The notes beneath the pieces are model-generated. The model saw nothing but the letters and a program-made list of their open reading frames with translations, searched no databases and had not been told where the DNA came from. A stretch of DNA of 64,000 bases from Streptomyces lydicus (GTDB lineage Bacteria; Actinomycetota; Actinomycetes; Streptomycetales; Streptomycetaceae). A program made the translations under genes and the position numbers. Location of the stretch: the NCBI RefSeq assembly GCF_004125265.1, contig NZ_RDTE01000003.1, positions 2,852,001 through 2,916,000 on the forward strand. The letters are read 5' to 3'. Below are positions 16,813-25,492 of this stretch, one piece after another. The first letter of the stretch is position 1. Each line of letters opens with the position of its first letter.

Positions 16813-19800
16813 TCAGGCGGTGGATTCCAGGGCGCGCATCCGGGCGCGGGTGCGCTGGGCCTCGGCGCCGGTCTCCTCCGCGGCGCGCTGCCACTGTTCC
16901 CAGCTCTCCCGGTAGGCGTGCAGCGCCGAACGGGGGCCGGCGGTGACCTCCAGGACCTCGCCGCGGCGGTGGTGGGCACGGGCGGCCAGCAGGGGGCTGC
17001 CGGCCCGCCGGGCGGCCGCGGCGGCGCGGCGGAAGCAGGCGGCGGCCCGGTCATGGCGCTCGCGGGAGTCGAAGCGGCGGTCCAGCAGCAGCTGGATGTC
17101 GCCCACTTCGAGCCAGGCCTCGGCCGCCACCGCGTCCGGTACGTCCACCCCGCGGGCGGCCAGCTCCAGGATCCAGTCGGCCTCGTGCAGATCGGCGAGG
17201 GAGGGCTGGCGTTCGTAGCGCAGTCGCAGGGCGCGGCCGAACAGCAGACGGTGGTGGCCGAGGTCGGGGTCCTGCGGCCCGGCCCGGCCCAGCGCCTCGC
17301 GCAGGACGTGCACCGCCTCGTTGGCCAGCCGTTTGCCCACTGGGCCGGCCGGCTCCTGCCGGGCGCGCAGCAGCAGCGCCGCGCCGCGCTCGGCCAGCAG
17401 CGCGCTGTGCTCGGGCGAATCGGGGGTGGCCAGGCGGAGCGCGGCGGCCAGTGCGGCGAGGGCGGCGTCGAGGGCGGTCAGGTCGCCGGTGCGGGTGTGC
17501 ACGGCGCGCTGGACGGCGGCCGTACGGCGCAGGGCGGCGGCTTCCAGCGCCGGGTCGTCGAGGGCGCGGGCCGTCTCCCGGGCGCGTTCGAGGAGCGGCA
17601 GCACGGACGGCAGGCCCGCGCCGTCGTGCAGCTGGCGGGCCGCCGCCAGATCGAGCAGCGTCTCGCAGACCAGCCGGTCGGCGGCGCTGCCGCGGCGGCG
17701 CAGCAGGACGGTGGCGGTGTCGAGGTCGTCGGCGGCCCGCACCGCGAGCGCCTGGGCGGACCGCGGCCCTGCCTCGTGACCGCGGGCGGCCCGGCGGGCC
17801 CGGTCGAGCAGGACACCGCCCCGGGCGGCGTAGACCTCGCCGGGTACCTGCTCGCCGCTGGGCCACTGGTCGAGCAGGGCGGACAGACAGCGTTCCGCCT
17901 CGTCGAGGGGGTCGTCGGCGGCCAGGTCGCCGGCCCCCGGGAGTTCGTCGGTCCCCGGCACGGTGTCGGGGGCGGGCAGGGCGGCGAGGCGGCGCAGGAC
18001 CTCGGTGCGCAGCACCATGCACTCCAGGACACGGGGGTCGAGCAGGCTCATCAGCCCGCAGGCGGCGTGCAGCCTGCGGGCGGCGTCGGCGAGCGCGCCG
18101 CGCTCCTCGGCCGGGGTGCCGGCGCTGTGGCGTTCCCCGGCGCGGGCGTGGCCGACCCGGCCCAGCACGATCAGCGCCCGGGTGCGCTCCGCCTCGCGGG
18201 CGGCGGTGGCGGCCTCCCGGTCACCGGCGGCCCCTTCGGCCGTGGCCCGCTCCGCGCCGAGTGCCGCGCGCTCCGCCTCCTCCAGGGCGTCCGGCTGGCG
18301 CCACTTCGCCCAGGCGTGCAGCAGGGCGCGGGCGAGGTCGGTACCGGCCACGGGCAGCCGCTCGGTGGCGGCGCGCAGCAGCCGGACGGCCTCGATCAGG
18401 TCCCGTACGGCGCGGCCCTGTTCGTAGCGCTCCAGGAGGGCGGCGCCTTCCGCGGCGGGGCCGTCGGGCGCGTAGGGCCGCCGGGCGGGCGGGCGCAGGG
18501 CCGGTTCGAAGCGGCGCAGTACGCGCTCGGAGACCCGGGCGAAGGGTTCGGGGACGGCGCGCTGGCCGGTCTCGGGCTCGCGGCCGCTGCCGGAGAGCAT
18601 GGCGACCGCGACGGCCGGGAAGTTGCGGGCGCTGCGGCCGAAGGTGCGCTCGATGTAGAGCGAGCAGTGCTTGAGGACCAGGGCGGCCTCGCCCGCACTG
18701 AGCCGGCCGAGGAGTTCGTCGCGTACACCGGGCACGAAGTCGTACCACGGACCGCTCACCCCGCCCTGCTCCCCCGGCGTCCCCTCCTCGGCGGGAAGCT
18801 GGGTGACCAGGCCGCTGAGCAGCACCTCCGCCAGCTCGGCCGGGCCGGTCTGGGGCAGCATCGCGCGCTGGACGAGCTGGATGACGGGCAGCGCGAGCGG
18901 GACGGCAGAGAGGTGGACGGCGAGCAGCCGGGCGGCGGGCGAGGCCTGCTGGTCGAACGCGCGGACCATACGGGCGGGTGCCGCGCGCTCGGGCTCGGGC
19001 GGCGGGACCGGCTGCCCGGCGCCGTGGTCGGCCCGTACGACACAGGCCGCGCCGCGCAGCGAGAGACCGGCGTCGGCGGCGGCCAGCCGGGCCCAGGAGC
19101 CGAGGGCGGAGGGGGTGGCGGACAGGACCGGGATGGCGCGTTCGCGGGGCGCCGCGGGCGCGGCGCCCGGTGCCGCGGCGGGGCGCCGGCGACGGCGGGA
19201 CGGGCGGAAGCCGAGGGCTTGGTAGGGGCCCTGGCGGCGGACGAGGGTGCCGGCCACGGCGGGCAGCAGGGTACGCGCCCACATCCGCTGCGGCAGCGGC
19301 TGGACCACGGCGAGCGGGGCGTCGGCCGCCCAGCGGTAGAGCAGCCGCTGCATCCGGCCGTCCCGCCACAGCGGGCCCGCGCAGTCGCTGACCACAAGGG
19401 TGAGGTGATGGCCCGTCGGGTCGTGCAGCTGGTCGGCGGGGCGCAGCGGGCGGCCGGGTCCCGGGGCCGCGGCGACGCCGATGTCCTGGCCGTGCGGATG
19501 GAGGTAGTGCACCGTCACATCGCGGAAGGCGCCGACCCGTTCGCAGACCTGGCGCAGGTCGTGCAGCATCTGCTCCCAGACGGCCATCGAGGACGAGCCG
19601 TCCATCAGCAGCCGGAGCGCGGCCGCCCTGCGGTGCACCCCGCGCAGCACCGGGATGATCATTTCGGCATGGGCGGAGAGTTCGGCGGTGGCGGGCTCGT
19701 CCAGCTTGCGGCGGGCCGGGGCGACCGGCGGGCGGTAGCGCTGGATGGGCCGCAGCGCACGCTGCAGCGGCAGCAACCCGGGGAACGCGGAGGCGATCGG

Positions 19801-20235
19801 GACCGCGACCTCGCCCAGGCGCTGCCGGTCCGGGTCGGGGAGCCGTTCCTCCCGGGTGGGCAGCAGCTCGGCCACCCGGCGCCGGGCGCCGTCCCGGAGG
19901 ACGGACGAGGACGGGTCCGCGTCCGCGGTGCCGGGGCTGTCGGCGTTGCCGTTGCCGTTGCCGTCCGGCGGTGTCCCGCGGGCGTCCCCGGGGTCCAGGG
20001 AGACGGCCGGTCCCACCCGGAAAGTGGCCGGATCCGGACCACCGGACTCCTGGGTGCGGTCGGGCCCGGCCGCCGCGGGGCCGTCGGCCCGGGTGGCGTC
20101 CGGGGTGATCCACTGGGCGAGCCAGAGGGCGTCGGCCATCCCGCGGGCGTCGGCCGGCACCCCCGCCGCGGTCAGCCGGGCGACGAGTTCGTCGAGGGGG
20201 CCCGGGCCGGGCTCCCCGAGGGGCACCGCGCTCAC
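16813..20235 (-). CDS. vWA-domain protein of the SAV_2336 type with helical repeats
   Basis: An 1140-residue protein. Residues 1-45 form a short conserved helical module (LDELVARLTAAGVPADARGM). A low-complexity linker follows. The region from about 120 to 420 carries a von Willebrand A-like fold with a DxSxS metal-site motif (MDGSSSMAVW, residues 212-216). The C-terminal half, about 600-1140, is Ala/Leu/Arg-rich helical sequence resembling degenerate TPRs. It starts at GTG 20235, overlapping the MoxR stop by 4 bases. vWA proteins paired with MoxR ATPases act as a chaperone-like switch. The trypsin-like gene nearby suggests the ternary MoxR-vWA-VMAP arrangement described for prokaryotic conflict systems. 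Confidence 0.8.
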   Translation of the reverse strand: MSAVPLGEPGPGPLDELVARLTAAGVPADARGMADALWLAQWITPDATRADGPAAAGPDRTQESGGPDPATFRVGPAVSLDPGDARGTPPDGNGNGNADSPGTADADPSSSVLRDGARRRVAELLPTREERLPDPDRQRLGEVAVPIASAFPGLLPLQRALRPIQRYRPPVAPARRKLDEPATAELSAHAEMIIPVLRGVHRRAAALRLLMDGSSSMAVWEQMLHDLRQVCERVGAFRDVTVHYLHPHGQDIGVAAAPGPGRPLRPADQLHDPTGHHLTLVVSDCAGPLWRDGRMQRLLYRWAADAPLAVVQPLPQRMWARTLLPAVAGTLVRRQGPYQALGFRPSRRRRRPAAAPGAAPAAPRERAIPVLSATPSALGSWARLAAADAGLSLRGAACVVRADHGAGQPVPPPEPERAAPARMVRAFDQQASPAARLLAVHLSAVPLALPVIQLVQRAMLPQTGPAELAEVLLSGLVTQLPAEEGTPGEQGGVSGPWYDFVPGVRDELLGRLSAGEAALVLKHCSLYIERTFGRSARNFPAVAVAMLSGSGREPETGQRAVPEPFARVSERVLRRFEPALRPPARRPYAPDGPAAEGAALLERYEQGRAVRDLIEAVRLLRAATERLPVAGTDLARALLHAWAKWRQPDALEEAERAALGAERATAEGAAGDREAATAAREAERTRALIVLGRVGHARAGERHSAGTPAEERGALADAARRLHAACGLMSLLDPRVLECMVLRTEVLRRLAALPAPDTVPGTDELPGAGDLAADDPLDEAERCLSALLDQWPSGEQVPGEVYAARGGVLLDRARRAARGHEAGPRSAQALAVRAADDLDTATVLLRRRGSAADRLVCETLLDLAAARQLHDGAGLPSVLPLLERARETARALDDPALEAAALRRTAAVQRAVHTRTGDLTALDAALAALAAALRLATPDSPEHSALLAERGAALLLRARQEPAGPVGKRLANEAVHVLREALGRAGPQDPDLGHHRLLFGRALRLRYERQPSLADLHEADWILELAARGVDVPDAVAAEAWLEVGDIQLLLDRRFDSRERHDRAAACFRRAAAAARRAGSPLLAARAHHRRGEVLEVTAGPRSALHAYRESWEQWQRAAEETGAEAQRTRARMRALESTA

Positions 20236-21287
20236 CTCGTCCGATCGAGAGGCCGCATCAGCTCCGCCGTCAGACGCCGCCGGGTCTCCTCCTCGTCCTC
20301 GTCCGTCCAGCCGGCCTTCTGTGTGAGGTGGATGGCGTTGAAGAGCTGGTCGACGGCGCGGACATCGCCGGGCTCGCGGTCCAGGAAGCCGTCGATCACC
20401 GCTTCGTAGCGCTCGGCCGCGCCCTCGCCGAAGTGGGCCCGCACCATGGCGGCCAGCCGCTCCTTGTCGGGCACCGGGATGTGGAGGTGGATACAGCGGC
20501 GCAGCAGGGGCGCGGGGAAGTCGCGTTCACCGTTGCTGGTGAGGACGATGAAGGGGAAGGCATGGCAGCGCACCCGGCCGTCGCGCACCGTCACCCGCGC
20601 GCCGTCGTCGCTCAGCACCTCCACCTCGGGGACGGATCCGGCCAGCCGCTCCAGCTCCGGAATCCGGAACTCCCCTTCCTCCAGCACATTGAGGAGGTCG
20701 TTGGGCAGGTCGATATCGCTCTTGTCGAGCTCGTCGACGAGCAGGACGCGGGGCCGGGCGGCGGGCAGCAGGGCCGTGCCCAGCGGGCCGAGGCGGATGT
20801 AGCGGCCGATGCCACCGCCTGGTTCGTCGGTCGGGTCCGCGTCGGCCACCCCGTCGTCGTCCGCGGCGGACGGGGCCGCGCGGGCGATCTGGAGGTCCTG
20901 GAGGCGGCCGATGGCGTCGTAGTCGTACAGGCCGTCGCGCAGGGTGCTGCGGCTGACGACCGGCCAGCCGAGCACCCGGCCGAGGCCGAGTTCATAGGCG
21001 ACCGAATGCGCCAGGGTGCTCTTGCCGCTGCCCGGCGCGCCGGTCACCAGCAGCGGACGGCGCAGGTAGAGCGCGGCGTTGACCAGCTCGCGCTCGGTCT
21101 CGCCGGGGCGGTGGTGGCTGGCTTCGCGGTGCTGCACGCCGAGCCTGCGCTCGGAGGAGGGGTCGAGGGCGGCGGGCGGCGCCACCAGAGGACCACCGTC
21201 GAAATCGCGCCACGGGGGTGGCGGCGGAAGGTGCTCAATTCCGTCGTGCGGTGCCCCCGCGCCACGGTAGATGAGCCAGTCGCTCAC
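20232..21287 (-). CDS. MoxR-family AAA+ ATPase
   Basis: A 351-residue AAA+ protein. About 70 residues precede Walker A GAPGSGKS. Walker B is RVLLVDELDKS, sensor 1 VLTSNGERDFP and the arginine-finger region PLLRRC. A 20-residue acidic, variable insert (residues about 130-155) lies between them. MoxR ATPases remodel partner proteins together with vWA co-chaperones. Its stop overlaps the vWA start (GTGA), which indicates coupled translation. GTG 21287 is preceded by GAGGAG with a seven-base gap, a strong ribosome site. Confidence 0.9.
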   Translation of the reverse strand: MSDWLIYRGAGAPHDGIEHLPPPPPWRDFDGGPLVAPPAALDPSSERRLGVQHREASHHRPGETERELVNAALYLRRPLLVTGAPGSGKSTLAHSVAYELGLGRVLGWPVVSRSTLRDGLYDYDAIGRLQDLQIARAAPSAADDDGVADADPTDEPGGGIGRYIRLGPLGTALLPAARPRVLLVDELDKSDIDLPNDLLNVLEEGEFRIPELERLAGSVPEVEVLSDDGARVTVRDGRVRCHAFPFIVLTSNGERDFPAPLLRRCIHLHIPVPDKERLAAMVRAHFGEGAAERYEAVIDGFLDREPGDVRAVDQLFNAIHLTQKAGWTDEDEEETRRRLTAELMRPLDRTR

Positions 21288-21636
21288 GTCGGAACTCCTC
21301 GTCGCCGGCCAGGCCTCGGTCAGGAGCGATGGTCATGGCGGAGCGCCGGAGACGTCGGCATCGCCCACCCCGGCCTCCCCCACGTCCGCCACCCGCCATC
21401 ACGCAGGTGCGCCTCACGGACAAGTCTTCCACGACGCTATGACAGTACTCAGCCCGACGGAAGCACACGGGGCGGTTTCCGGTCTCCCGCAGGGGCATCG
21501 CGGGCGGCCAAGTGCCGCGTACAGGGCGCCACTTGCCGCGTGAGGGGCGGACACGGCAGGGGCGGGCGCCGGGCGCGTGCGAGGCACAGGGGGGCGTGCG
21601 CGGCGCTCGGACCGCCGCGACGGCTCCGTGCCCCGT
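21288..21636. other. Intergenic region between trypsin-like and MoxR genes
   Basis: This 349-base gap is the only large break in the minus-strand block and probably holds a second promoter for MoxR onward, but I cannot assign it. A local drop in GC lies around 21428-21452. A short inverted pair CAAGTG/CACTTG is followed by two copies of GCCGCGT near 21510-21540. No gene is recognisable. Confidence 0.45.
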
Positions 21637-24033
21637 TCATCGCGGGGACAGCTGGGGGCGGTCCGTGAAGAGCGGCGGAATCGGGTCCTCCGGGTCGTCG
21701 TACAGGAGCACCAGATCGCGGGCCCAGTGCATGCCCTCCTCGGCGGCCCCGGCGGCCTTGGCGCGCAGCTGCCGGACCAGCTCGGGGAGTCGGGCCAGCC
21801 CGCCCGAGCCCTGCAGCAACTCCCTTACCCCACGGTGGAATTCCTCGCATGCGGCATCGCAGTCCCGTTCCTCGCCGTGCCCTCCGGCCGGCCACAGCCC
21901 GGCGGGGAAGCCGGTGTCCAGGACGGCGCCGACCGCGTCCCGCCCGAAGCCGTCGGCGACCGTATGGCACAGCGCGGGCAGCGCGCCCTCGGCGGCCGTC
22001 TCCAGCAGCCGCCAGACCGCCTCGTCGAAGCCGCGCGCCGCGCCGCCGCCGGGGTCCGGCGCGATGCGCAGCACCTGCAGTTCAGGGGCGGCGGCCAGGC
22101 CCTGCCAGCGGCGCAGCCAGGCCGGGTCGACCTGCTCACGCCGCCCCTGGTCCCGCAGGATCACGGCGCGTCCGGAACCGACCGGCCGCAGCCGGGCGGT
22201 GCGCCGGGTCGAGGCGGCGACCTCCCACTGTCCTGCGGCGGTGTGCCAGCGCCCTTCGGGGACGGCGACCTCCAGACGTACCCGGGCGCCGGGACCGGCG
22301 TCGCCGTCGGCCCGCAGCAGCCGCCCGCCGAGCCGCCGCAGCACCTGCTCCCGCGCCTGCTCGAACGGCACCCCGCCGGCCGACTCCTGGACGTCCACCC
22401 GCAGCCACTGCCCCTGGCCGTAGCCCTCGCTGACCGACCAGTTGAAGAGTTCCGGTCCGCCCTCGTCGTAGAACAGCGGCTCGAACTCGACGAGTACGGA
22501 GCGCGGGCGGCGGCGCACCGGCCCTATCCTGCGGCGGTCCTGGGGCTGCAGCACCACCGCCTTGGCCTGGACGAACTCCGCGAGGCGCAGCGCCTGTCCG
22601 CGTACCGCGGCGGCCTGTTCGCCCGGTACGTCGCGCACTTCGTCGGCGGTCAGCTGCGCCACGATCCGCAGGTAGTGCACAAAGGCGCGCAGCTCCGTGT
22701 ACGGGTCGCTGCCCTGGTAGAGCGCGCCGTGGCCGTCCCGCCAGGTACGCAGCGCCCAGGCCCCGGGCCGGTCCCCGCGGTCCAGCACCTCGCCGACCGC
22801 GGCCTCCACGAGCAGCGGATCGCGTGGCGCGGGCAGACGGGCGAGCAGGTCCAGCGCCTGCAGCCGCTCCTGTACGCCCCACAGGCGGCCCCGGCCCGAC
22901 ATGATCGCGTGCTGGGCGTCGAACCAGGTCGGCCCGGCGGCGCGGCCGAGCTCCTGACCGGCCCAGTGCCAGCGGTCGTGCAGGCTCATCAGCGCGTGGT
23001 ACGGGTCGGGCCCCAGACCCTCGGCGCCCGGCACCAGGTGTTCGGGCCCCAGCCCGCGCAGCGCGGTGACCGGCACCGCGAGCCCGACGTGGTCCTGCTG
23101 GTGGCGGCCCTTGACGATGCCGACCACCTCGCCGCGGTCACAGTCGATCAGCGGCCCGCCGGAGGCGCCGGGGGTGACCCGTACATCGCTGCCGAACTGC
23201 AGGCCCCGGGCGTCCCTGGCACCGAAGCGGACGGCGATGAAGGGGTCGACGGGGGTGGCGGGGGTGACGAGGGGGGTGGGAGTGGTGAGGGGGGCGGGAG
23301 TGGTGAGGGGGGCGTGCGGGGTCGCGGGGTCGGCGGGAGTACGGCGCCCGGCCCGCGGCCCCCGGGGGACGCGGGCCCCGTCCGGCTCCCGCCTGCCGTG
23401 TCCGTCTCCCTCTCCGCTCTCCCGTACGCCGCATCCGTCCCGCGTGGGGTCTCCCTCGCGTGCGTGTGCGCCCCCGCCCCCGCCCGCGCCTGGGGCTGCG
23501 CCCGCGCCGGGGCTTCGGTCGGCGCCGGGGCTTCGGTCGGCGCCGGTGCCTCCGTCGACGCCGGTGCCTCCGTCCCCACCCGCACCCGCACCCGATGCGT
23601 CGTGGCCACGGAAGATATAGGCGTCCTCCAGGAGCGTCGCCGGCTGGTCGCTGAGCCAAGCGCAGGGGTGCTCGGCATCCGGGTCGAGCAGCCGGACCAG
23701 CGCGAGATCGGCGCGGGCGGCGGCGGGCCCGGCCGCCGGGTCGGGCCGGCTCAGGTCGTACGCCAGCCGCGCGGGCACCACCCGGCCGCCGAACGCGACC
23801 CCGAAGACGCCGTCCGGGCCGGTGCCACGGCGCCGCCCGTCGCCCGCCGCGAGCACATGGGCGCAGGTCAGCACCCACCCCGGGGCGATCAGCACCCCGC
23901 TGCCCCACGGCCGTCCCGCGCTCGCGCCCGGGGCGGCGCGCAGGGCGACGGTGGTGCGCCCGGCATGGTCGAGGAGCTGTGCGTAGTGGGCACGGTCACC
24001 GCGGCCGGCGGTCCGGCCCTCGGGAGTCGTCAT
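21637..24033 (-). CDS. Trypsin-like VMAP protein (S1-type protease plus VMAP-like C-terminus)
   Basis: A 798-residue protein. Residues about 20-330 are a trypsin-like serine protease with His59 (LTCAHVLAAG), Asp109 (ARADLALVRL) and Ser291 (TPGASGGPLID). The fold is interrupted at about 145-262 by a Gly/Asp then Pro/Thr-rich insert. The remaining 450 residues match the layout of vWA-MoxR-associated proteins: a helical middle part and a terminal domain with VLVEFEPLFY and LLYDDPEDPIPPLF. No signal peptide is seen, so it should be cytoplasmic. It probably acts as the protease effector or signal-transmitting component of the neighbouring MoxR/vWA pair. The start ATG overlaps the Trypco1 stop (TGATG). 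Confidence 0.85.
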   Translation of the reverse strand: MTTPEGRTAGRGDRAHYAQLLDHAGRTTVALRAAPGASAGRPWGSGVLIAPGWVLTCAHVLAAGDGRRRGTGPDGVFGVAFGGRVVPARLAYDLSRPDPAAGPAAARADLALVRLLDPDAEHPCAWLSDQPATLLEDAYIFRGHDASGAGAGGDGGTGVDGGTGADRSPGADRSPGAGAAPGAGGGGGAHAREGDPTRDGCGVRESGEGDGHGRREPDGARVPRGPRAGRRTPADPATPHAPLTTPAPLTTPTPLVTPATPVDPFIAVRFGARDARGLQFGSDVRVTPGASGGPLIDCDRGEVVGIVKGRHQQDHVGLAVPVTALRGLGPEHLVPGAEGLGPDPYHALMSLHDRWHWAGQELGRAAGPTWFDAQHAIMSGRGRLWGVQERLQALDLLARLPAPRDPLLVEAAVGEVLDRGDRPGAWALRTWRDGHGALYQGSDPYTELRAFVHYLRIVAQLTADEVRDVPGEQAAAVRGQALRLAEFVQAKAVVLQPQDRRRIGPVRRRPRSVLVEFEPLFYDEGGPELFNWSVSEGYGQGQWLRVDVQESAGGVPFEQAREQVLRRLGGRLLRADGDAGPGARVRLEVAVPEGRWHTAAGQWEVAASTRRTARLRPVGSGRAVILRDQGRREQVDPAWLRRWQGLAAAPELQVLRIAPDPGGGAARGFDEAVWRLLETAAEGALPALCHTVADGFGRDAVGAVLDTGFPAGLWPAGGHGEERDCDAACEEFHRGVRELLQGSGGLARLPELVRQLRAKAAGAAEEGMHWARDLVLLYDDPEDPIPPLFTDRPQLSPR
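23278..23580. repeat. In-frame 18-bp tandem repeats inside the VMAP gene
   Basis: Two exact 18-base units lie at 23278-23295 and 23296-23313. Four related 18-base units lie at 23509-23580, the first two identical (GGGGCTTCGGTCGGCGCC). Because 18 bases equal six codons, copy-number change lengthens or shortens the low-complexity insert without breaking the frame. Confidence 0.85.
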
Positions 24034-24461
24034 CAGCGGCCCGCGTCATCCGGCTCCCGGCGGCCGGCCGCGGGTCCCCCGTGCGGCTGTGCCGCCGGCG
24101 GCGCCTCGTCCGCGCGGCGCCAGGTGAGCGTGACCGAGAGGTTGGCCTTGGCCTCGCCGTCCGCGAGCAGGGCGACGGCCTTGCCCGGCTTGGCCGACAG
24201 CTCCACGCCGAAGGTCACACTGGTCTCGTCCGGCGCGACCCGCTCGGTGGCCTGGCGAATACTGGCGGCGACCCCGCCGACCATCTCGCGCAGCCCCTCG
24301 ACGCGGGCGCCGAGCGCGTCCCAGGCACCGACGTCCTCGAATTCGCCGCCGGTCCCGTCCATGTCGTCCGGCCCGTCGAGCCCCGGGGCATCGAGCCGGG
24401 AGACCCGGGCCCAGACTTCCGTACCGTCGGGCAGTCCGATGCGCTGCGCGCGCTCGTGCAT
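24033..24461 (-). CDS. CU044_2847 / Trypco1-type protein
   Basis: A 142-residue protein of the trypsin-co-occurring type. A beta-rich N-terminus (IGLPDGTEVWARVSRLDAP) is followed by an acidic linker, an amphipathic helix (ALGARVEGLREMVGGVAASI) and the hallmark C-terminal strands FGVELSAKPGKAVALLADGE and LSVTLTWRR. The family is found beside trypsin-like proteases in actinobacterial conflict-system loci, and here it is the first gene of the block, joined to the protease by a one-base overlap. ATG 24459-24461 has AGGAGG five bases upstream; a GTG one codon earlier is too close to it. Confidence 0.8.
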   Translation of the reverse strand: MHERAQRIGLPDGTEVWARVSRLDAPGLDGPDDMDGTGGEFEDVGAWDALGARVEGLREMVGGVAASIRQATERVAPDETSVTFGVELSAKPGKAVALLADGEAKANLSVTLTWRRADEAPPAAQPHGGPAAGRREPDDAGR

Positions 24462-24615
24462 CACGGCCTCCTGCTCCCCGTGGGCGGCAATTCCCCGATC
24501 ACCGCGGGACCGTTGACAAGGTGATCAGGCTAGCCTTCGGGCGCCTGTGGCGCGAGAGGTCCATGAGCCTGCCTATCCTGGCCGGGAATGACCCATGACC
24601 CCTGGTGGAGAGCGC

Positions 24616-24798
24616 GTGTATTTCACTGACCGTGGCATCGAAGAGCTGGAGAGCCGGCGCGGCGAGGAGGAGGTCTCCCTCGGGTGGGTGGCCGACCAGC
24701 TGCGGACGTTCGTCGACCTGAACCCGGACTTCGAGGTGCCGGTGGAGCGGCTGGCCACCTGGCTGGCCCGGCTGGACGACGAGGACGAGGACGAGTAG
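24616..24798 (+). CDS. DUF6104-type small acidic protein
   Basis: A 60-residue protein (VYFTDRGIEELESRRGEEEV...) ending in a run of Asp/Glu. The sequence matches the small DUF6104 family of actinomycetes; function is unknown. GTG 24616 was chosen because GGAG lies five bases upstream; an in-frame ATG seven codons earlier (24595) has no ribosome site. It is divergent from the Trypco1 gene, and about 150 bases between the two must carry both promoters. Confidence 0.8.
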   Translation: MYFTDRGIEELESRRGEEEVSLGWVADQLRTFVDLNPDFEVPVERLATWLARLDDEDEDE

Positions 24799-24835
24799 CG
24801 GGCCGGTCCCTGCCCCGCTTACGGCGTGGCAGGGG

Positions 24836-24868
24836 CCGGTACCGGTACCGGTACCGGTACCGGTACCG
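24836..24868. repeat. Five tandem CCGGTA hexamers
   Basis: Five perfect copies of CCGGTA followed by a partial sixth, starting 38 bases after the DUF6104 stop. The unit overlaps GGTACC palindromes. No function is apparent. Confidence 0.9.
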
Positions 24869-24870
24869 CC

Positions 24871-25226
24871 TCACGCGACAGGTGCCGACGGTCCGTGCGG
24901 AGCTCCCGCGCGCCGCGTACGGCCCGCATGCCGCGCGGGCGGCGGGCCATTGAACGAACAGGCCTGGATCAGACGTAGGTAGCGGAGCGCGTTGCGCCTC
25001 CGCATCTTCACGTCTTCCTCGTCGTGGAACGCAGCCCGCACGGCCCGCGGGCCGTGCTCGTACGTGCTCGTCGTAGGCCCTCTTGTTGTTCAGCGACAGC
25101 TCGCGGCGGCGGAGACGGAAGCGGTGGCGGGCGCGGCGTGTGCCAACGCGACCGGCCCGGCCACCGCGGCACCGAGCACCGAGCACCGAGCACCACAGCC
25201 GAGAGCAACCCCGTTGTTTTACACAC
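24871..25226 (-). pseudogene. Frameshifted small secreted-protein relic
   Basis: Reading leftward from GTG 25224-25226 (AAGGAG eight bases upstream) gives VCKTTGLLSAVVLGA, the first half of a signal peptide. The second half, VLGAAVAGPVALAHAAPA, lies in another frame. The shift occurs at three tandem copies of a 7-base unit (25173-25193); with one copy the two halves join exactly. Further fragments in other frames (LSLNNKRAYDEHVRAR, then AFHDEEDVKMRRRNALRYLR) look like a former mature domain. A second shift lies near a perfect 20-base palindrome at 25038-25057. I cannot name the family. It could be a decayed gene or a phase-variable one; sequencing error is possible. Confidence 0.4.
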
Positions 25227-25429
25227 GTGTTCGACTCCTTCATGGCATACGCCACGACATCAGGTGCCACCACTGAGGACCCCGCCACCGCGTCGGGCGG
25301 ATCCACTCTTCCGCACCTTGATGATCAAGGACGCCGGGAGGGGAGCGCTCCGGACACCCTCCGATGCCCTCCGACACCTTCTGACGCTCTCCGATGCCCC
25401 CGAACGAGGCACTTGACTTCCCCCATCCG

Positions 25430-25460
25430 CGATATATCGTGTCTGATGTAGACGCGATAT
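25430..25460. promoter_or_regulatory. Candidate PadR operator and promoter of the DUF4097-padR operon
   Basis: CGATATATCG at 25430-25439 is a perfect palindrome, and CGATAT recurs at 25455-25460. These AT-rich words stand out in this GC-rich DNA and lie 33-63 bases before the DUF4097 start. A TTGACT at 25413-25418 may be a -35. The downstream PadR gene makes autoregulation a reasonable inference. Confidence 0.5.
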
Positions 25461-25492
25461 GTTGCGTTGCCGCAGATCAAGGGGAGGCAGGC

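Noticed and set aside
16462..20409. 1315-codon plus-strand open frame opposite the vWA gene
   Set aside because: Low-complexity Gly/Gln/Arg sequence without domains; the minus frame has vWA motifs and a coupled start.
24513..24536. TTGACA followed by TAGCCT as promoter of the DUF6104 gene
   Set aside because: Spacer is only 12 bases, which is too short.
25008..25226. Continuous 72-codon minus-strand frame as an intact gene
   Set aside because: It begins as a signal peptide but becomes Arg/Pro-rich nonsense after the 7-bp repeats; better viewed as a frameshifted relic.
24799..25420. tRNA or structured RNA in the gene-poor stretch
   Set aside because: The 20-base palindrome forms a hairpin, but no cloverleaf, TPsiC-like arm or known RNA motif is visible.
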